Source of the DNA: Magnetococcales bacterium
GTDB lineage: Bacteria; Pseudomonadota; Magnetococcia; Magnetococcales; Magnetaquicoccaceae
DNA: 64,000 nucleotides
Direction of reading: 5' to 3'
Assembly (NCBI GenBank): GCA_015231375.1
Contig: JADGBT010000021.1
Location: 1-64,000 of the forward strand
Part shown: piece by piece, positions 46,139 through 55,589 of the stretch
How positions within the stretch are numbered: the first letter of the stretch is position 1
Layout of the letters: every line of letters starts with the position of its first letter
The notes under the pieces: model-generated
The model's database searches: none
What the model was told of the DNA's origin: nothing
The model's input: only the letters and a program-made list of their open reading frames with translations
Position numbers and translations under genes: made by a program

Positions 46139-46464
46139 AAGATGTGAATCACCAACAGTTCCGGATCCCGTTCCACGATTTCCAGACCGGTCTGCCATCC
46201 CCACTCCCCATCCCGACAAAAAATCACCCGACAGCGGTAGGCATCCACGCCATACGTCTCGGAAACCTCCATCACCACCTCATGATCCATAGGCAAAGGA
46301 ACCGGAGAGACCACACACATGCCGCGCAGACCGATATCCACCAGTTCCACCTGATGCCGGGCCTCGCCGATCACCAGCACCCCATAACCATGTCCAGGTC
46401 CGGGAATGCGTCCGGAAACCCGCACACCACCGCTTTTCCGCTGTATCCGGTGCAACAGTTCCAT
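46135..46464 (-). CDS. Small PilZ-like protein
   Basis: A 109-residue beta-rich protein with the PilZ outline: RKSGGVRVSGRIPGPG near the N-terminus, then VELVDIGLRGMCVVS (compare (D/N)xSxxG), VVMEVSETYGVD, CRVIFCRDGEWGWQTGLEI. The c-di-GMP-binding arginines are only partly recognisable, so binding is uncertain. It sits between kdsB (3 bp) and queA (4-bp overlap), an odd place for a signalling gene. Confidence 0.65.
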   Translation of the reverse strand: MELLHRIQRKSGGVRVSGRIPGPGHGYGVLVIGEARHQVELVDIGLRGMCVVSPVPLPMDHEVVMEVSETYGVDAYRCRVIFCRDGEWGWQTGLEIVERDPELLVIHIL

Positions 46465-46467
46465 GGT

Positions 46468-47244
46468 TCAATCCTTGCAAGCCGCAGAGACAGACAACCA
46501 CGCCCGGGCCCGTTGCAGATCCTCCGGGGCATCCACCCCCCCCTTGACCCCAACGGCACTCACCATCACGCGAATCCCGTAGCCGTGTTCCAGCACGCGC
46601 AGTTGTTCCAGCCGTTCCAGACGTTCCAGGGGAGAAGGTTCCAGCGTGGCGAAAATCTTCAAAAAATCGGCGCGGAAGCCGTACACCCCCACATGCCGCA
46701 ACATCCCCGTCGGCATCAAAGCGGCCACGCCTCCCGCTTCCGACCACAGATCCCGATTCCAGGGAAGCGGCGCCCGCGAAAAATACAGCGCCCGACCCGC
46801 CCGATCACACACCACCTTCACCACATTGGGGTTGAACGCCTCTTGCGGGTCGGTCAACGGATGGGCCACCGTGGACATGGCAAACGCGGAATCCTGCAAC
46901 AAGGGGCTGGCCACCAGATCGATCAGGGCCGGATCCAGAAAGGGTTCGTCGCCTTGCACATTGACGATCACGGTTTCTTGCAGGCTCGCGGCGGCTTCGG
47001 CCACCCGATCCGTGCCCGACAGATGATCCGGGGAGGTCATGACCACCCGACCGCCAAAAGCCGCCACCGCGTCACGAATGCGCCCGTCGTCGGTGGCCAC
47101 CACCACCGAACTGGCCCCGGAGCGACCCGCCGCCTCGCACACCCATTGGATCATGGGTTTGCCCCCCAGATCCAAAAGCGGCTTGCCCGGCAGGCGGGTG
47201 GAGCCGTACCGGGCAGGAATGACCACCGCGAATCCTGGTTTCAT
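46468..47244 (-). CDS. kdsB: 3-deoxy-manno-octulosonate cytidylyltransferase
   Basis: A 258-residue enzyme that makes CMP-KDO for lipopolysaccharide inner core. It begins VVIPARYGSTRLPGKPLLDL and continues VVVATDDGRI, MTSPDHLSGTDRVAEAA, VNVQGDEPFLDP, ALYFSRAPLPWNRD and RHVGVYGFRADFL. MKPGFAVVIPARYGS is the family start; the frame is open upstream. It lies 22 bp after the DUF3108 gene. Confidence 0.96.
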   Translation of the reverse strand: MKPGFAVVIPARYGSTRLPGKPLLDLGGKPMIQWVCEAAGRSGASSVVVATDDGRIRDAVAAFGGRVVMTSPDHLSGTDRVAEAAASLQETVIVNVQGDEPFLDPALIDLVASPLLQDSAFAMSTVAHPLTDPQEAFNPNVVKVVCDRAGRALYFSRAPLPWNRDLWSEAGGVAALMPTGMLRHVGVYGFRADFLKIFATLEPSPLERLERLEQLRVLEHGYGIRVMVSAVGVKGGVDAPEDLQRARAWLSVSAACKD

Positions 47245-47266
47245 GATTTCATGCCCCCTGCTTATG

Positions 47267-48073
47267 CTACCTGGACTCCTTCCACTCCCGCTGCTCGCCC
47301 CGGCCGTCGTTGAAGAAGACCAGATCGGCGGCGACACTCTTGAGATTGATGCGGCTTTCCACCCGCACCGGCAAACGCCGGGCATCGTTGGTGAGCCAGA
47401 CGGCAATCGACCCTTCCAAACGAAACAGATCCGAGTTGCCCACCATCACGGTCAGCGGCAACGCCTCATACAGCCCCAGCGGGGTGGTGATCCGCTCGGC
47501 CCGCCCCACCTGCACCCCCACCTGATAGATCTTCTTGCCATCCACCATGGGCACATAGATTTCAGCACCGGGCACCAAAGCCGGACAGCTCCGCAAGGCG
47601 TAAAAACCGGTCATCATGTCGTGGACACCCGGCGTGACGCCACCGATGGTCTGCGGCTCCTCCCCCTCCTGGGTGCGCAGGGCTTCGCCCCATTCCCGAT
47701 CGAAACGGTATTCGATCAAACGTTTCTGATCGCCGCGTTGCTGATGTTTGGCATAATACCGGACCGACATCCCCTTGGGGGTCACACTCCCTTCGGCCCG
47801 CAGTTGATCGTGGATGGGATGCAACAGACGGATCAGCCCGATGGACTCGACTCCGGCCACCAGGGCGTATTGTCCGGCCTGGGCGGGTCTGACCTCCATG
47901 AACGCCGAACCGGCGGGCACTCCCATCCAGTGGATGTTGTAGTTGAGCCGCTCTCCGGGGACCGCGCCCAGGGTAACGGGCGCTTCCCTGGCCGCCAACG
48001 ACGATGAGGCGCAGACCAGAAGCCCACATCCAACCAGCCAGGGGATGACCGGGACCGCGAAGCTGTGTTTCAT
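47267..48073 (-). CDS. DUF3108 family exported protein
   Basis: A 268-residue protein with a signal peptide (WLVGCGLLVCASSSLAA) and the DUF3108 fold: GERLNYNIHWMGVPAGSAFMEV, ESIGLIRLLHPIHDQLRAEG, VHDMMTGFYALRSCP, the Val/Ile-rich VDGKKIYQVGVQV, and WLTNDARRLPVRVES. The family is periplasmic and of uncertain role. It leads the kdsB-pilZ-queA-tgt-kinase operon. It is preceded by a candidate promoter whose -35 is supplied by repeat copy 5. Confidence 0.85.
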   Translation of the reverse strand: MKHSFAVPVIPWLVGCGLLVCASSSLAAREAPVTLGAVPGERLNYNIHWMGVPAGSAFMEVRPAQAGQYALVAGVESIGLIRLLHPIHDQLRAEGSVTPKGMSVRYYAKHQQRGDQKRLIEYRFDREWGEALRTQEGEEPQTIGGVTPGVHDMMTGFYALRSCPALVPGAEIYVPMVDGKKIYQVGVQVGRAERITTPLGLYEALPLTVMVGNSDLFRLEGSIAVWLTNDARRLPVRVESRINLKSVAADLVFFNDGRGEQREWKESR

Positions 48074-48159
48074 GCGATTCCATCCGTGTTGCGCGGACCG
48101 ATGGGATGCCCGGTCCTGCTGATGATCATCGTAACCCTTCCATAAAGATTCAATGATGA

Positions 48160-48188
48160 TTTGTAATAATTTTATAATCTAAAGTCAA
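48160..48188 (-). promoter_or_regulatory. Candidate promoter for the DUF3108-kdsB-queA-tgt operon
   Basis: On the minus strand TTGACT (48183-48188, 5/6) stands exactly 17 bp from TACAAA (48160-48165, 4/6) in AT-rich sequence. The -35 hexamer is the conserved AGTCAA edge of repeat copy 5. Initiation near 48153 would give an 80-nt leader. Confidence 0.38.
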
Positions 48189-48229
48189 AACCCTAGAGGA
48201 AGAATCCCCCTCAACCCCCGCTTTTTTTT
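48181..48229 (+). repeat. Dispersed palindromic repeat, copy 5 (degenerate)
   Basis: AAAGTCAAAACCCTAGAGGA-AGAA-TCCCCCTCA then ACCCCCGC and a T8 run. Arms and T-run match the other copies but the central stem has several mismatches. It lies between nfeD and the DUF3108 gene, both on the minus strand. Confidence 0.75.
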
Positions 48230-48272
48230 CAAAAGTTGACATCCCGTCATCCGCGCCCGCGGCCACCGCCTT

Positions 48273-48755
48273 TCACCCCGAAGGGGGATCCACCGGTTCC
48301 ACCCGCAACGCCAACCCTTCGATCGCCGTCACCCGCACCCGCGCGCCCACCGGCAGTTCCGGCCCCACCACCTTCCAACTGGAGTCGTCCACCCGCACAC
48401 GCGCCGTGCCGGCGACCATGGGGGCGTCCAGAATGAGCAGACGCCCGACCAGTTGCATGCCACGACGGTTCAAGGTGGAGGATGACGGTTGCAAACGCCG
48501 TTTCCACACCCCATGCCACACCATCAACGAAAGCAGGGAGACTCCGGAGAACCCGAACCATTGCAATCGCCAATCCAAAGCGGGAAACAGCGCCAGCGCC
48601 CCACCCACCACCACGGCGGCGAATCCCAGCCACAAACAGAAAAAAGCCGGTGACAGCAGTTCCAGAATCACCAGCAACACCGCCAGCGCCCACCAGTGCC
48701 AGGACTCCATCCGATCCCAGGATACCGACAACACCGTCCAGGCGGCGGGGTTCAT
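48273..48755 (-). CDS. NfeD family membrane protein
   Basis: A 160-residue short NfeD: two or three hydrophobic helices ([19 protein letters not shown], then [16 protein letters not shown]), followed by a C-terminal OB-fold domain ([37 protein letters not shown]). NfeD proteins pair with stomatin-like proteins, as here. The ATG at MNPAAWT overlaps the stomatin stop as ATGA; an ATG 15 codons later is less likely. Confidence 0.9.
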   Translation of the reverse strand: MNPAAWTVLSVSWDRMESWHWWALAVLLVILELLSPAFFCLWLGFAAVVVGGALALFPALDWRLQWFGFSGVSLLSLMVWHGVWKRRLQPSSSTLNRRGMQLVGRLLILDAPMVAGTARVRVDDSSWKVVGPELPVGARVRVTAIEGLALRVEPVDPPSG

Positions 48756-49684
48756 GGGGCGGACTCCCCGCTCCGAAGCGTGGCGGCGCGGGTCAACTCC
48801 GCCACGCCTCCCAAAGCCCCCAGAACCCCGGTGGCATCCAGGGGCAGAAAGATCACCTTCTGGTTGTCCGCCGAGGCGATCCGTCCCAGGGCATCCACAT
48901 AACGTTGCGCGATAAAATAATTGATCGCCTGGATATCTCCCGCCGCGATGGCCTCGGAGACCATGCGGGTGGCGCGGGCTTCGGCCTCGGCCTGACGCTC
49001 CCGGCCCTCGGCTTCCCGGAAGGCCGCCTCCCGCTTGCCCTCCGCCGCCAGGATGGCCGCCTGTTTCTCCCCTTCGGCGCGCAGGATCTCCGCCTGCCGG
49101 AACCCTTCGGCCTCCAGGATGGCGGCCCGCTTGGTGCGTTCGGCCTTCATTTGTCCGGCCATCGACTCCACCAGATCCTTGGGCGGGGTGATGTCCTTGA
49201 TTTCGATCCGGGTCACCTTCACGCCCCAGGGATGGGTCGCTTCATCCACCACGGAGAGCAGACGGGCATTGATCTCGTCACGCTTGGAAAGCAGCTCGTC
49301 CATGTCCATGGAGCCCATCACCGTGCGGATGTTGGTGGTGGTCAGATTGTGGATGGCGTAAGAGAGATTGCTCACCTCGTAGGCCGCCTTGGAGGCGTCG
49401 AGCACCTGAAAAAACACCACGCCATCCACCCGGACCATGGCGTTGTCCTTGGTGATCACCTCCTGGGAGGGGACATCCAGCACCTGTTCCATCATGTTGA
49501 TCTTGGTGCCGACCCGATCAAAAATGGGCACGATGACGTTGAAACCCGGAGACAGGGTGCGGATGTATCGTCCCCAACGCTCCAGGGTGTACTCCTGTCC
49601 CTGGGGCACCACCCGCACCCCCAGGGCCACCAGGATGATCGCCAGCACCACGGTCAGTCCCGCCAGACCCGAAATCGGTTCCAT
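48752..49684 (-). CDS. SPFH/band 7 (stomatin-like, QmcA-type) membrane protein
   Basis: A 310-residue SPFH protein with an N-terminal helix ([21 protein letters not shown]), the band-7 core [22 protein letters not shown] (across 30-51), [38 protein letters not shown], and a long Ala/Glu-rich coiled coil ([20 protein letters not shown]). Such proteins form ring oligomers in membranes and are linked to protease or lipid-domain control. The ATG at MEPISGLAG is used with AAGGGG upstream. It is coupled to nfeD. Confidence 0.92.
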   Translation of the reverse strand: MEPISGLAGLTVVLAIILVALGVRVVPQGQEYTLERWGRYIRTLSPGFNVIVPIFDRVGTKINMMEQVLDVPSQEVITKDNAMVRVDGVVFFQVLDASKAAYEVSNLSYAIHNLTTTNIRTVMGSMDMDELLSKRDEINARLLSVVDEATHPWGVKVTRIEIKDITPPKDLVESMAGQMKAERTKRAAILEAEGFRQAEILRAEGEKQAAILAAEGKREAAFREAEGRERQAEAEARATRMVSEAIAAGDIQAINYFIAQRYVDALGRIASADNQKVIFLPLDATGVLGALGGVAELTRAATLRSGESAP

Positions 49685-49891
49685 GCCCAACCCCTTGTGG
49701 ACCCTTTATGAAGGAATGATTGTCCGCGAACACGCGAGCCGCCGACCGATGCGGGAGACGATGCGCACTCCTCGTGGATTTCATCCAATGGAAAACATCG
49801 TCAAGAACGCGGGCATGAGGTTCCAAAGCCGGTCTTTGCAGACTGAAAACGCAACCGGTACACCAAAACAAAACAATCCGCGAGACCACAC

Positions 49892-49935
49892 AAAAAGACC
49901 GCATCCGGCTTGGCAACCCCCTGCCGGATGCGGTC
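49892..49935 (-). terminator. Intrinsic terminator after the DHH phosphoesterase gene
   Basis: On the minus strand GACCGCATCCGGC, a 13-nt loop and GCCGGATGCGGTC form a perfect 13-bp hairpin followed directly by TTTTT. It begins 20 bp past the stop of the DHH gene. The remaining gap to 49685 holds nothing recognised. Confidence 0.88.
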
Positions 49936-49955
49936 GATAGGCCTGGCTGCTCCGA

Positions 49956-50897
49956 TCAACCGTCCTGGTTGATGCGGGCAATCAACTCCTGAAGGGTCTG
50001 GGAGGCCAGATCGTTGGCCACCTGACAGGTACCGGCGTTCTGGTGACCGCCACCGCCATACGACAGGGCCAACTCTCCCACATTGGTCTTGGAACCCCGG
50101 TCGAGAATCGACTTGCCGATGGCGAACACGGTGTTTTGCTTCTGGAAGCCCCACAGCACGTGGATGGAAATGTTGCACTGGGGATAAAGGGCGTAGATCA
50201 TAAACCGGTTTCCAGCCCAGATGGTCTCCTCGTCGCGCAGGTCCAGCACCACCAGATTGCCATGAACCGTGGAACAACGCTGCAACTGCTCTTTGAACTT
50301 GCCTTCGTGTTCAAAGTAGACATCCACCCGCTCTTTGACATCCGGCAGATCCAGGATCTGTTCGATGGTCATTTCCCGGCAATTGTCGATCAATTGCATC
50401 ATCAACTGATAGTTGGAAACCCGGAAGCTGCGAAACCGACCCAGACCGGTGCGGGCATCCATCAGGTAGTTCATCAACACCCAACCGGTGGGATTGAGGA
50501 TCTCCTCACGGCTGAAACGGGCCGCGTCGCCCTTGTCCACCGCCTCCATGATCTCCTGGGAGATGCGATGAAAGGTGGTGGCGCCACCATAATAATCATA
50601 CACCACACGGGCCGCCGACGGGGCGTCGGGATGAATGATGTGATTGTCGGGCTTTTCGACACCGCGACGGATGGTCTCGCTCAGGTGGTGGTCAAAGGCC
50701 AGATGCACCCCTTCCACATACGGCAGATTGGTGGTGATGTCGCGATCGGTGATCGCGATCTTGCCATCCTGCATATCCTTGGGATGAACAAACTTGATAT
50801 CATTGATAATACCCAACTCTTTCAACAGCACCGCACACACGAGGCCATCGAAATCGCTCCGTGTCACCAGGCGAAACTCTTCCTTGCCACTCATCAT
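49956..50897 (-). CDS. DHH family phosphoesterase
   Basis: A 313-residue DHH/DHHA1-type hydrolase. Motif I appears as VTRSDFDGLVCAVLLKEL, the DHH motif as LAFDHHLSETI, and the C-terminal binding motif as LSYGGGGHQNAGTCQV. Relatives hydrolyse short oligonucleotides, pAp, cyclic dinucleotides or polyphosphate-like substrates; the sequence does not tell which. It stands alone with its own terminator. The first two codons are ATG and either could start it. Confidence 0.88.
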   Translation of the reverse strand: MMSGKEEFRLVTRSDFDGLVCAVLLKELGIINDIKFVHPKDMQDGKIAITDRDITTNLPYVEGVHLAFDHHLSETIRRGVEKPDNHIIHPDAPSAARVVYDYYGGATTFHRISQEIMEAVDKGDAARFSREEILNPTGWVLMNYLMDARTGLGRFRSFRVSNYQLMMQLIDNCREMTIEQILDLPDVKERVDVYFEHEGKFKEQLQRCSTVHGNLVVLDLRDEETIWAGNRFMIYALYPQCNISIHVLWGFQKQNTVFAIGKSILDRGSKTNVGELALSYGGGGHQNAGTCQVANDLASQTLQELIARINQDG

Positions 50898-51013
50898 ACA
50901 CCTCCAGAAACGAAAAATCCCAACACGAGCGGTTTACGCGACCTCGAAGCCGCGCTCATAAAGTCTTTTCCAGATAATCTAACCGAATCGCAAGACGAAC
51001 GCCAAAAAAAATC

Positions 51014-53224
51014 TTACCCCCGGCCCTCCTCGCGCCAAGAAAAACGCCAACAACTGTGAACGCGCGGATTGCCCTGAAAATCCGGTCCAATGGTCTCCCG
51101 GGTGATCTCCCGGACAGACAATCCCTCGGGCAACGCCTCCTGATCCAGCCGGAACCGCCGGGAGTTGTTGGAGAAGAACAATACGCCGTCAGGGGTGAGC
51201 AGTCGGGCGGCCAGACCGATCAAGGTCGGGTGTTCCCGTTGCAAATCGAAGGGACGCTCCATGCGGGCGGAATTGGAAAAGGTCGGGGGATCCAACAAGA
51301 TGATGTCAAACCGTTCTCCGACTCCGGACTCCACCGACTCCGCCAGCCACTCGGCGCAATCGGCCCGCACCAGGCGATGCGCCAGACCGGAAAAACCGTT
51401 CAACGCCAGATTGCGTCCGGCCCACTCCAGATAGTTGCGCGACAGATCCACGGTCACCGTGGCCTTGGCCCCTCCGGCGGCGGCATGGACCGTGGCGCTG
51501 CCGGTATAGCCGAAAAGATTCAAGAAACGCTTGCCGCCACTCGTATTCCGGATGCGGCGTCGCAACGGGGCGTGATCCAAAAACAGACCCACGTCCAGCG
51601 AGTCGGTAAAATTGACCCAAAAGCGCAATCCCCCCTCCTCCACGGTGACGAACTCCCCCAACTCGCCCATTTTGCGGTACTGTCCCCCCGCCCCCTCGGA
51701 CTGACGGCGCCGGGTCTTGAAATGGATCTGTTCCGGCGCGATGCCCAAAGCCACCGGAATGGCGGCCAGCACCTCGCCCAACCGACGCCGCGCCACCTGG
51801 GGATCCACCTCCGCCGGAGGACGGTACTCCTGCAAATGGATCCAGGGACCATACACATCCACCGCCACCGCGTATTCCGGCATGTCCGCGTCGTACAGGC
51901 GATAGCAGCTCACCTCCTCGCGCCGCAACCAGCGATCCAGACGCTTGCGGTTCTTGCGCAGACGATTGGCGAACATCACCGCTCCCGGAGCCTCCGGATC
52001 CCCCGGCTCGGGTGCGGCGACCGTCTCTTCCACCCCGTCGGGTCCGCGCACCACCTGGGGAGCGGCCACCGGATCCAGCAGCAGCAGCCGACACGGCAGC
52101 GCGCCATTGTACAAGGTGCGCGCGACACGGGGTTTCACCCCCAAAGACGCGGCCAACTCCGGAGCGGCGGTGAAAACCGCAGCCTGCCAGCCGTGCATGC
52201 GGGTACGCAACCGGTTGCCCAGCAGCGCATAGGTGGACCGCAACCGCTCGATCTCCCCCTGACGTTCCCCGTAGGGAGGATTGACCGCCACCAGTCCCGC
52301 CACCCCCATGGGACGCTCCAGATGCTCCAGATCCCGTTTTCCCACCTCGATCCACGACGCCATCCCGGCACTGGCCACATTCTCCATGGCCGCGCCCACG
52401 GCCAGCGGATCCTTGTCAAACCCAAAAATCGCCGGAATGGCCCCGCGTCCGGCCCTGGCCCGTTCCCGGGCCTCGGCGACGATCCCCCGCCAGATCCCCG
52501 GATCGTGTCCCAGCCATCCCATGAAACCGAAATGTTCCCGCGACAATCCCGGCGCCACATCCCCGGCCATCCACGCCGCCTCGATCAACAAGGTGCCGGA
52601 TCCGCACATGGGATCCAGCAGACGGCCTCCGGCACGGGCGATTTCGGGCCAGCCCGCCAACATCAGAATGGCCGCCGCCAGATTTTCCTTCAGCGGCGCG
52701 CTGCCCACCTGCACCCGATAGCCGCGACGATGCAACGCCTCCCCGGACAGATCGATGCCGATGTCCACCCCGCGCCCTTCGGTCAGACGGGCATGGATGC
52801 GCAGATCCGGCCGCTCGAAATTCACCGATGGACGCATTCCGGTGCGCTCTCTCAGCCGATCCACCACCGCGTCCTTGACCTTCACCGCCCCGAACCGGGT
52901 ATGACGCACCACCGCGTTGGTCCCGGAAAAGTCCACGGCCAACGTGCCGTCCGGACGCAGGTGATCCTCCCAGGGCAGCTCCAGCAACGCCTGATCCAAC
53001 CCCTCGATATCGTCCGCCGGCACCCGCGCCAAAGGCAGCAGCAGCCGACTGGCCACCCGCGAATGCAGACACACCCGGCACACCACCGAAAAATCCCCCT
53101 CGAAGGAGACTCCGGCGGTCAAAGGCCGCACCCGACGCGCGCCCGCCTGGCGCAACTCGTCGGCCAGCAGCGACTCCATGCCCCGGGGCGACGAGGCGAA
53201 AAGCGTCATCCAGGCCGCGCTCAT
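51014..53224 (-). CDS. rlmL: Bifunctional 23S rRNA guanine methyltransferase RlmKL
   Basis: A 736-residue fusion that makes m2G2445 (RlmL half) and m7G2069 (RlmK half) on 23S rRNA. It has an N-terminal THUMP region (TLFASSPRGMESLLADELR), the RlmL domain with LDPMCGSGTLLIEAAWMA and LVAVNPPYGERQG, and the RlmK domain with KRFLNLFGYTGSATVHAAAGG and IILLDPPTFSNSARM. The length is normal for the fused enzyme. The start is uncertain among three closely spaced ATGs; 53224 is used. Confidence 0.94.
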   Translation of the reverse strand: MSAAWMTLFASSPRGMESLLADELRQAGARRVRPLTAGVSFEGDFSVVCRVCLHSRVASRLLLPLARVPADDIEGLDQALLELPWEDHLRPDGTLAVDFSGTNAVVRHTRFGAVKVKDAVVDRLRERTGMRPSVNFERPDLRIHARLTEGRGVDIGIDLSGEALHRRGYRVQVGSAPLKENLAAAILMLAGWPEIARAGGRLLDPMCGSGTLLIEAAWMAGDVAPGLSREHFGFMGWLGHDPGIWRGIVAEARERARAGRGAIPAIFGFDKDPLAVGAAMENVASAGMASWIEVGKRDLEHLERPMGVAGLVAVNPPYGERQGEIERLRSTYALLGNRLRTRMHGWQAAVFTAAPELAASLGVKPRVARTLYNGALPCRLLLLDPVAAPQVVRGPDGVEETVAAPEPGDPEAPGAVMFANRLRKNRKRLDRWLRREEVSCYRLYDADMPEYAVAVDVYGPWIHLQEYRPPAEVDPQVARRRLGEVLAAIPVALGIAPEQIHFKTRRRQSEGAGGQYRKMGELGEFVTVEEGGLRFWVNFTDSLDVGLFLDHAPLRRRIRNTSGGKRFLNLFGYTGSATVHAAAGGAKATVTVDLSRNYLEWAGRNLALNGFSGLAHRLVRADCAEWLAESVESGVGERFDIILLDPPTFSNSARMERPFDLQREHPTLIGLAARLLTPDGVLFFSNNSRRFRLDQEALPEGLSVREITRETIGPDFQGNPRVHSCWRFSWREEGRG

Positions 53225-53240
53225 GACCATTTCCCGGCAT

Positions 53241-53534
53241 TCATTCCATGCCCAGCGCGCGCTTGTAAAGGTCGGTGAGGGTCTCCTCCTCCTCGATCTG
53301 ATGCGGCTCCATGCTGCGCAAACGCACCACCTTGCGCACGATCTTGGGATCGAATCCCATGGCCTTGGCCTCGGCGTAAATGGCGCGGATATCGGCGGAG
53401 ATGCCGAGTTTCTCCTCTTCCAGCCGCTCGATGCGCTCAACGACCCGACGCAGATCCTCGCTGGAAATCCCGCCCAGGTCGTCCGCCGGGATGACCGAAC
53501 CGTGTCCTGCGTTTTCCACCACTTTCAAGTTCAT
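53241..53534 (-). CDS. gapR: GapR-like DNA-binding protein (DUF2312)
   Basis: A 97-residue DUF2312 protein. The core EDLRRVVERIERLEEEKLGI continues into ADIRAIYAEAKAMGFDPKIVRKVVRLR, ending EEETLTDLYKRALGM. In Caulobacter GapR binds overtwisted AT-rich DNA ahead of replication and transcription forks. The family is characteristic of Alphaproteobacteria. MNLKVVENAG is taken as the start; the open frame extends 46 codons further but is not conserved-looking. Confidence 0.92.
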   Translation of the reverse strand: MNLKVVENAGHGSVIPADDLGGISSEDLRRVVERIERLEEEKLGISADIRAIYAEAKAMGFDPKIVRKVVRLRSMEPHQIEEEETLTDLYKRALGME

Positions 53535-53632
53535 GTGTGTTCGCTCTCTTTGAAGACCAGGAACCATCCCTGGCACCGAAACCAAGGTCAAAAAAGCAGA
53601 ATACCCGCAATGACTCTGTCTTGACCAGCCTT

Positions 53633-53659
53633 TTGTGCGACCATAAACCTTGCTACAAT
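53633..53659 (+). promoter_or_regulatory. Weak candidate promoter for the CheZ-like gene
   Basis: TACAAT (53654-53659, 5/6) stands 15 bp after TTGTGC (53633-53638, 4/6), about 55 bp before the ATG at 53716. The spacer is shorter than ideal. Confidence 0.3.
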
Positions 53660-53715
53660 GAATCTCTCCCATTTTGTGACGCGTTGGTTCTTTGCCCCTT
53701 TCCAGGAGTCGTCAG

Positions 53716-55452
53716 ATGTCCCATCCCGATACCGAATCGCATGCCTTCTCGCAACTGGACAAAATCGTCGCCACCCTGGACCGCATGCCCCTGAGCTGCT
53801 CGGCGGGTTTTCACGCCATCGTGGATCACATGGGGGGCTTTTCCGCCAGTTTCGCTTCGAGTGCCAGCCGGGCCTCCGCCATCCGGGAGCGCCACACGGT
53901 CAAGGGCAAAGCCCAGGGACTCACCCCGCTGCAACAGGAGTTGACCCGCATCCATCGCGAAGTCGAAGCCGCCCTGAAACGCATGGAATCGTTGATGGAC
54001 CAGACACTGGCCTTCGTCAAGACCACCGACGCGCTGATCCTGTGGGCCCTCACCCTGGAACAAGACGCCTTCCTGCCGCTGATGGCGGACCAGATCCTCA
54101 ACCAAGGCAGCGACGCCCTGGAACGCCAAACCCAGTGCGCCATCATCGACAGCCTGATGCGTCAGATCCGGCCCTTGATCCATGACCTGATCTCCTCCCT
54201 GCGCGACGCCTCCACCCTGATGCAGCAATTGGCCCGCCGCATGGCCGCCGACATGGATCTGTCCAGCCATCGACTCAAGGTGCTCAAAACCCGCATCCGC
54301 GATGTGATCGGTCGCATGGGTCACGCCATCAGCGCCATCGACGAAGCCTGCCAGAAGATCGAAGGTCACGCCGACGCCAATAATGGGGTGTTGTTCGACA
54401 TGATGCAAACCATGCAGTACGACGACATCACCGCCCAGCGTCTGGCCCACGTCAGCGAAGCCCTGCGCCAGGGACGGGAAAAACTGGCCACAGCCAACGG
54501 CGACCCCACTCCCACCCGCTGGTTTGCCATGGTCACCCGCATCTCCATCGACCAACTCGAAGAGACCGCCGGGGATCTGGTCACCGCAGTCCAGGCCATG
54601 CATCAGCACCTGACCCGCATCTCCGATCTGGCCGAATCCCAAAAGAAAACCATCTTCGCGGCCCGCAACGTCAGCATGGAGTTTCAGCAGGATGTGGCCG
54701 AGGCGGCCTACCATCTGGCGGCCATGCTCAAGCTGCCGATTCTCGACGACTCCTTGCTGTCAGAGATCCTCAAGACCCTCTCCCAGACGGAGAACACCTT
54801 GTTCATGGCGCACAAGTCCATGGAAACCCTGGATAAAACCGCCCATCGTCTCGCCGGACTCACCCGGGATGTCAACACCCGTGGTTTCGGCAAACTGGAG
54901 ACCCTCACCGAGGCGATCCAGGAGTTGGCGCGCCGGATCCACGAAGAGGGGCATCAAAAAGGCGACGAACTGCTGAAAGCCGCCGAATCGGTCCAGAACA
55001 TCAACGGCGAGTTCTCCGAACAAGGCGCCCCGAAAATCATGAGCGCCGGCGTGATGCTGCGACGCGTGCCTCTGACCATCCGCCGTCTGGAGATGAGCAA
55101 CGCCGATCTGGCCACCATCTTTTCCGAGTCCCTGGCGGAAACCCAGGCCACCTACAATCAGATCATGCTGTTGACCTCGGACATCACCTTTCACACCACC
55201 ATCCGTCACACCTCGTCTTGCATCACCCGCGATCTGAAAACCATTCTGGACGACCAGGCCGGCCCACTCCTGGACACCCTGGAAAGCGAATGCGCCGCCA
55301 TGGCCGACTCCTTCAAAGGACTGCGGGCCATCTACACCATGGAAAGCGAACGACGCATTCACGCCGCGCTCCTGGGTCAAGTCAGCGAAGGAGGAGAAGA
55401 GGAGGGGAGCGGCGCGCCTCCCGAAGAAGACGACGGCTTCGAACTGTTCTAA
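53716..55452 (+). CDS. Large helical protein with CheZ-like motif
   Basis: A 578-residue, almost wholly helical, soluble protein with no transmembrane segment. Residues 231-247 read QTMQYDDITAQRLAHVS. The DITAQ core (Asp237, Gln241) matches the D-x-T-x-Q catalytic motif of the CheY phosphatase CheZ (QDFQDLTGQ). A second, altered version, SDITFHTTIRHT, occurs at about 488-499, with His in place of the Gln. Heptad-like stretches elsewhere resemble the cytoplasmic rods of chemoreceptors. The C-terminus is acidic (EEDDGFELF). Possible roles are a CheY-type phosphatase or a chemoreceptor-like scaffold. No che gene is adjacent; it is divergent from gapR. Confidence 0.75.
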   Translation: MSHPDTESHAFSQLDKIVATLDRMPLSCSAGFHAIVDHMGGFSASFASSASRASAIRERHTVKGKAQGLTPLQQELTRIHREVEAALKRMESLMDQTLAFVKTTDALILWALTLEQDAFLPLMADQILNQGSDALERQTQCAIIDSLMRQIRPLIHDLISSLRDASTLMQQLARRMAADMDLSSHRLKVLKTRIRDVIGRMGHAISAIDEACQKIEGHADANNGVLFDMMQTMQYDDITAQRLAHVSEALRQGREKLATANGDPTPTRWFAMVTRISIDQLEETAGDLVTAVQAMHQHLTRISDLAESQKKTIFAARNVSMEFQQDVAEAAYHLAAMLKLPILDDSLLSEILKTLSQTENTLFMAHKSMETLDKTAHRLAGLTRDVNTRGFGKLETLTEAIQELARRIHEEGHQKGDELLKAAESVQNINGEFSEQGAPKIMSAGVMLRRVPLTIRRLEMSNADLATIFSESLAETQATYNQIMLLTSDITFHTTIRHTSSCITRDLKTILDDQAGPLLDTLESECAAMADSFKGLRAIYTMESERRIHAALLGQVSEGGEEEGSGAPPEEDDGFELF

Positions 55453-55492
55453 AAACATCCCGGTCTGAAAAGATTGAAGAGCGCCAAGCCAG

Positions 55493-55539
55493 AACGCCAA
55501 AGCGCAACCAGGAGTCACATCCGGTTGCGCTTTGGCGTT
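55493..55539. terminator. Long hairpin after the CheZ-like gene
   Basis: A perfect 17-bp inverted repeat, AACGCCAAAGCGCAACC and GGTTGCGCTTTGGCGTT, with a 13-nt loop lies 40 bp after the stop codon, between convergent genes. It has only a short T stretch, but its stability makes a terminator likely. Confidence 0.65.
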
Positions 55540-55589
55540 TCAGAAAGATCATCAAATGGTTTGATTCGTATACCGGCTTTAAGGATCCA

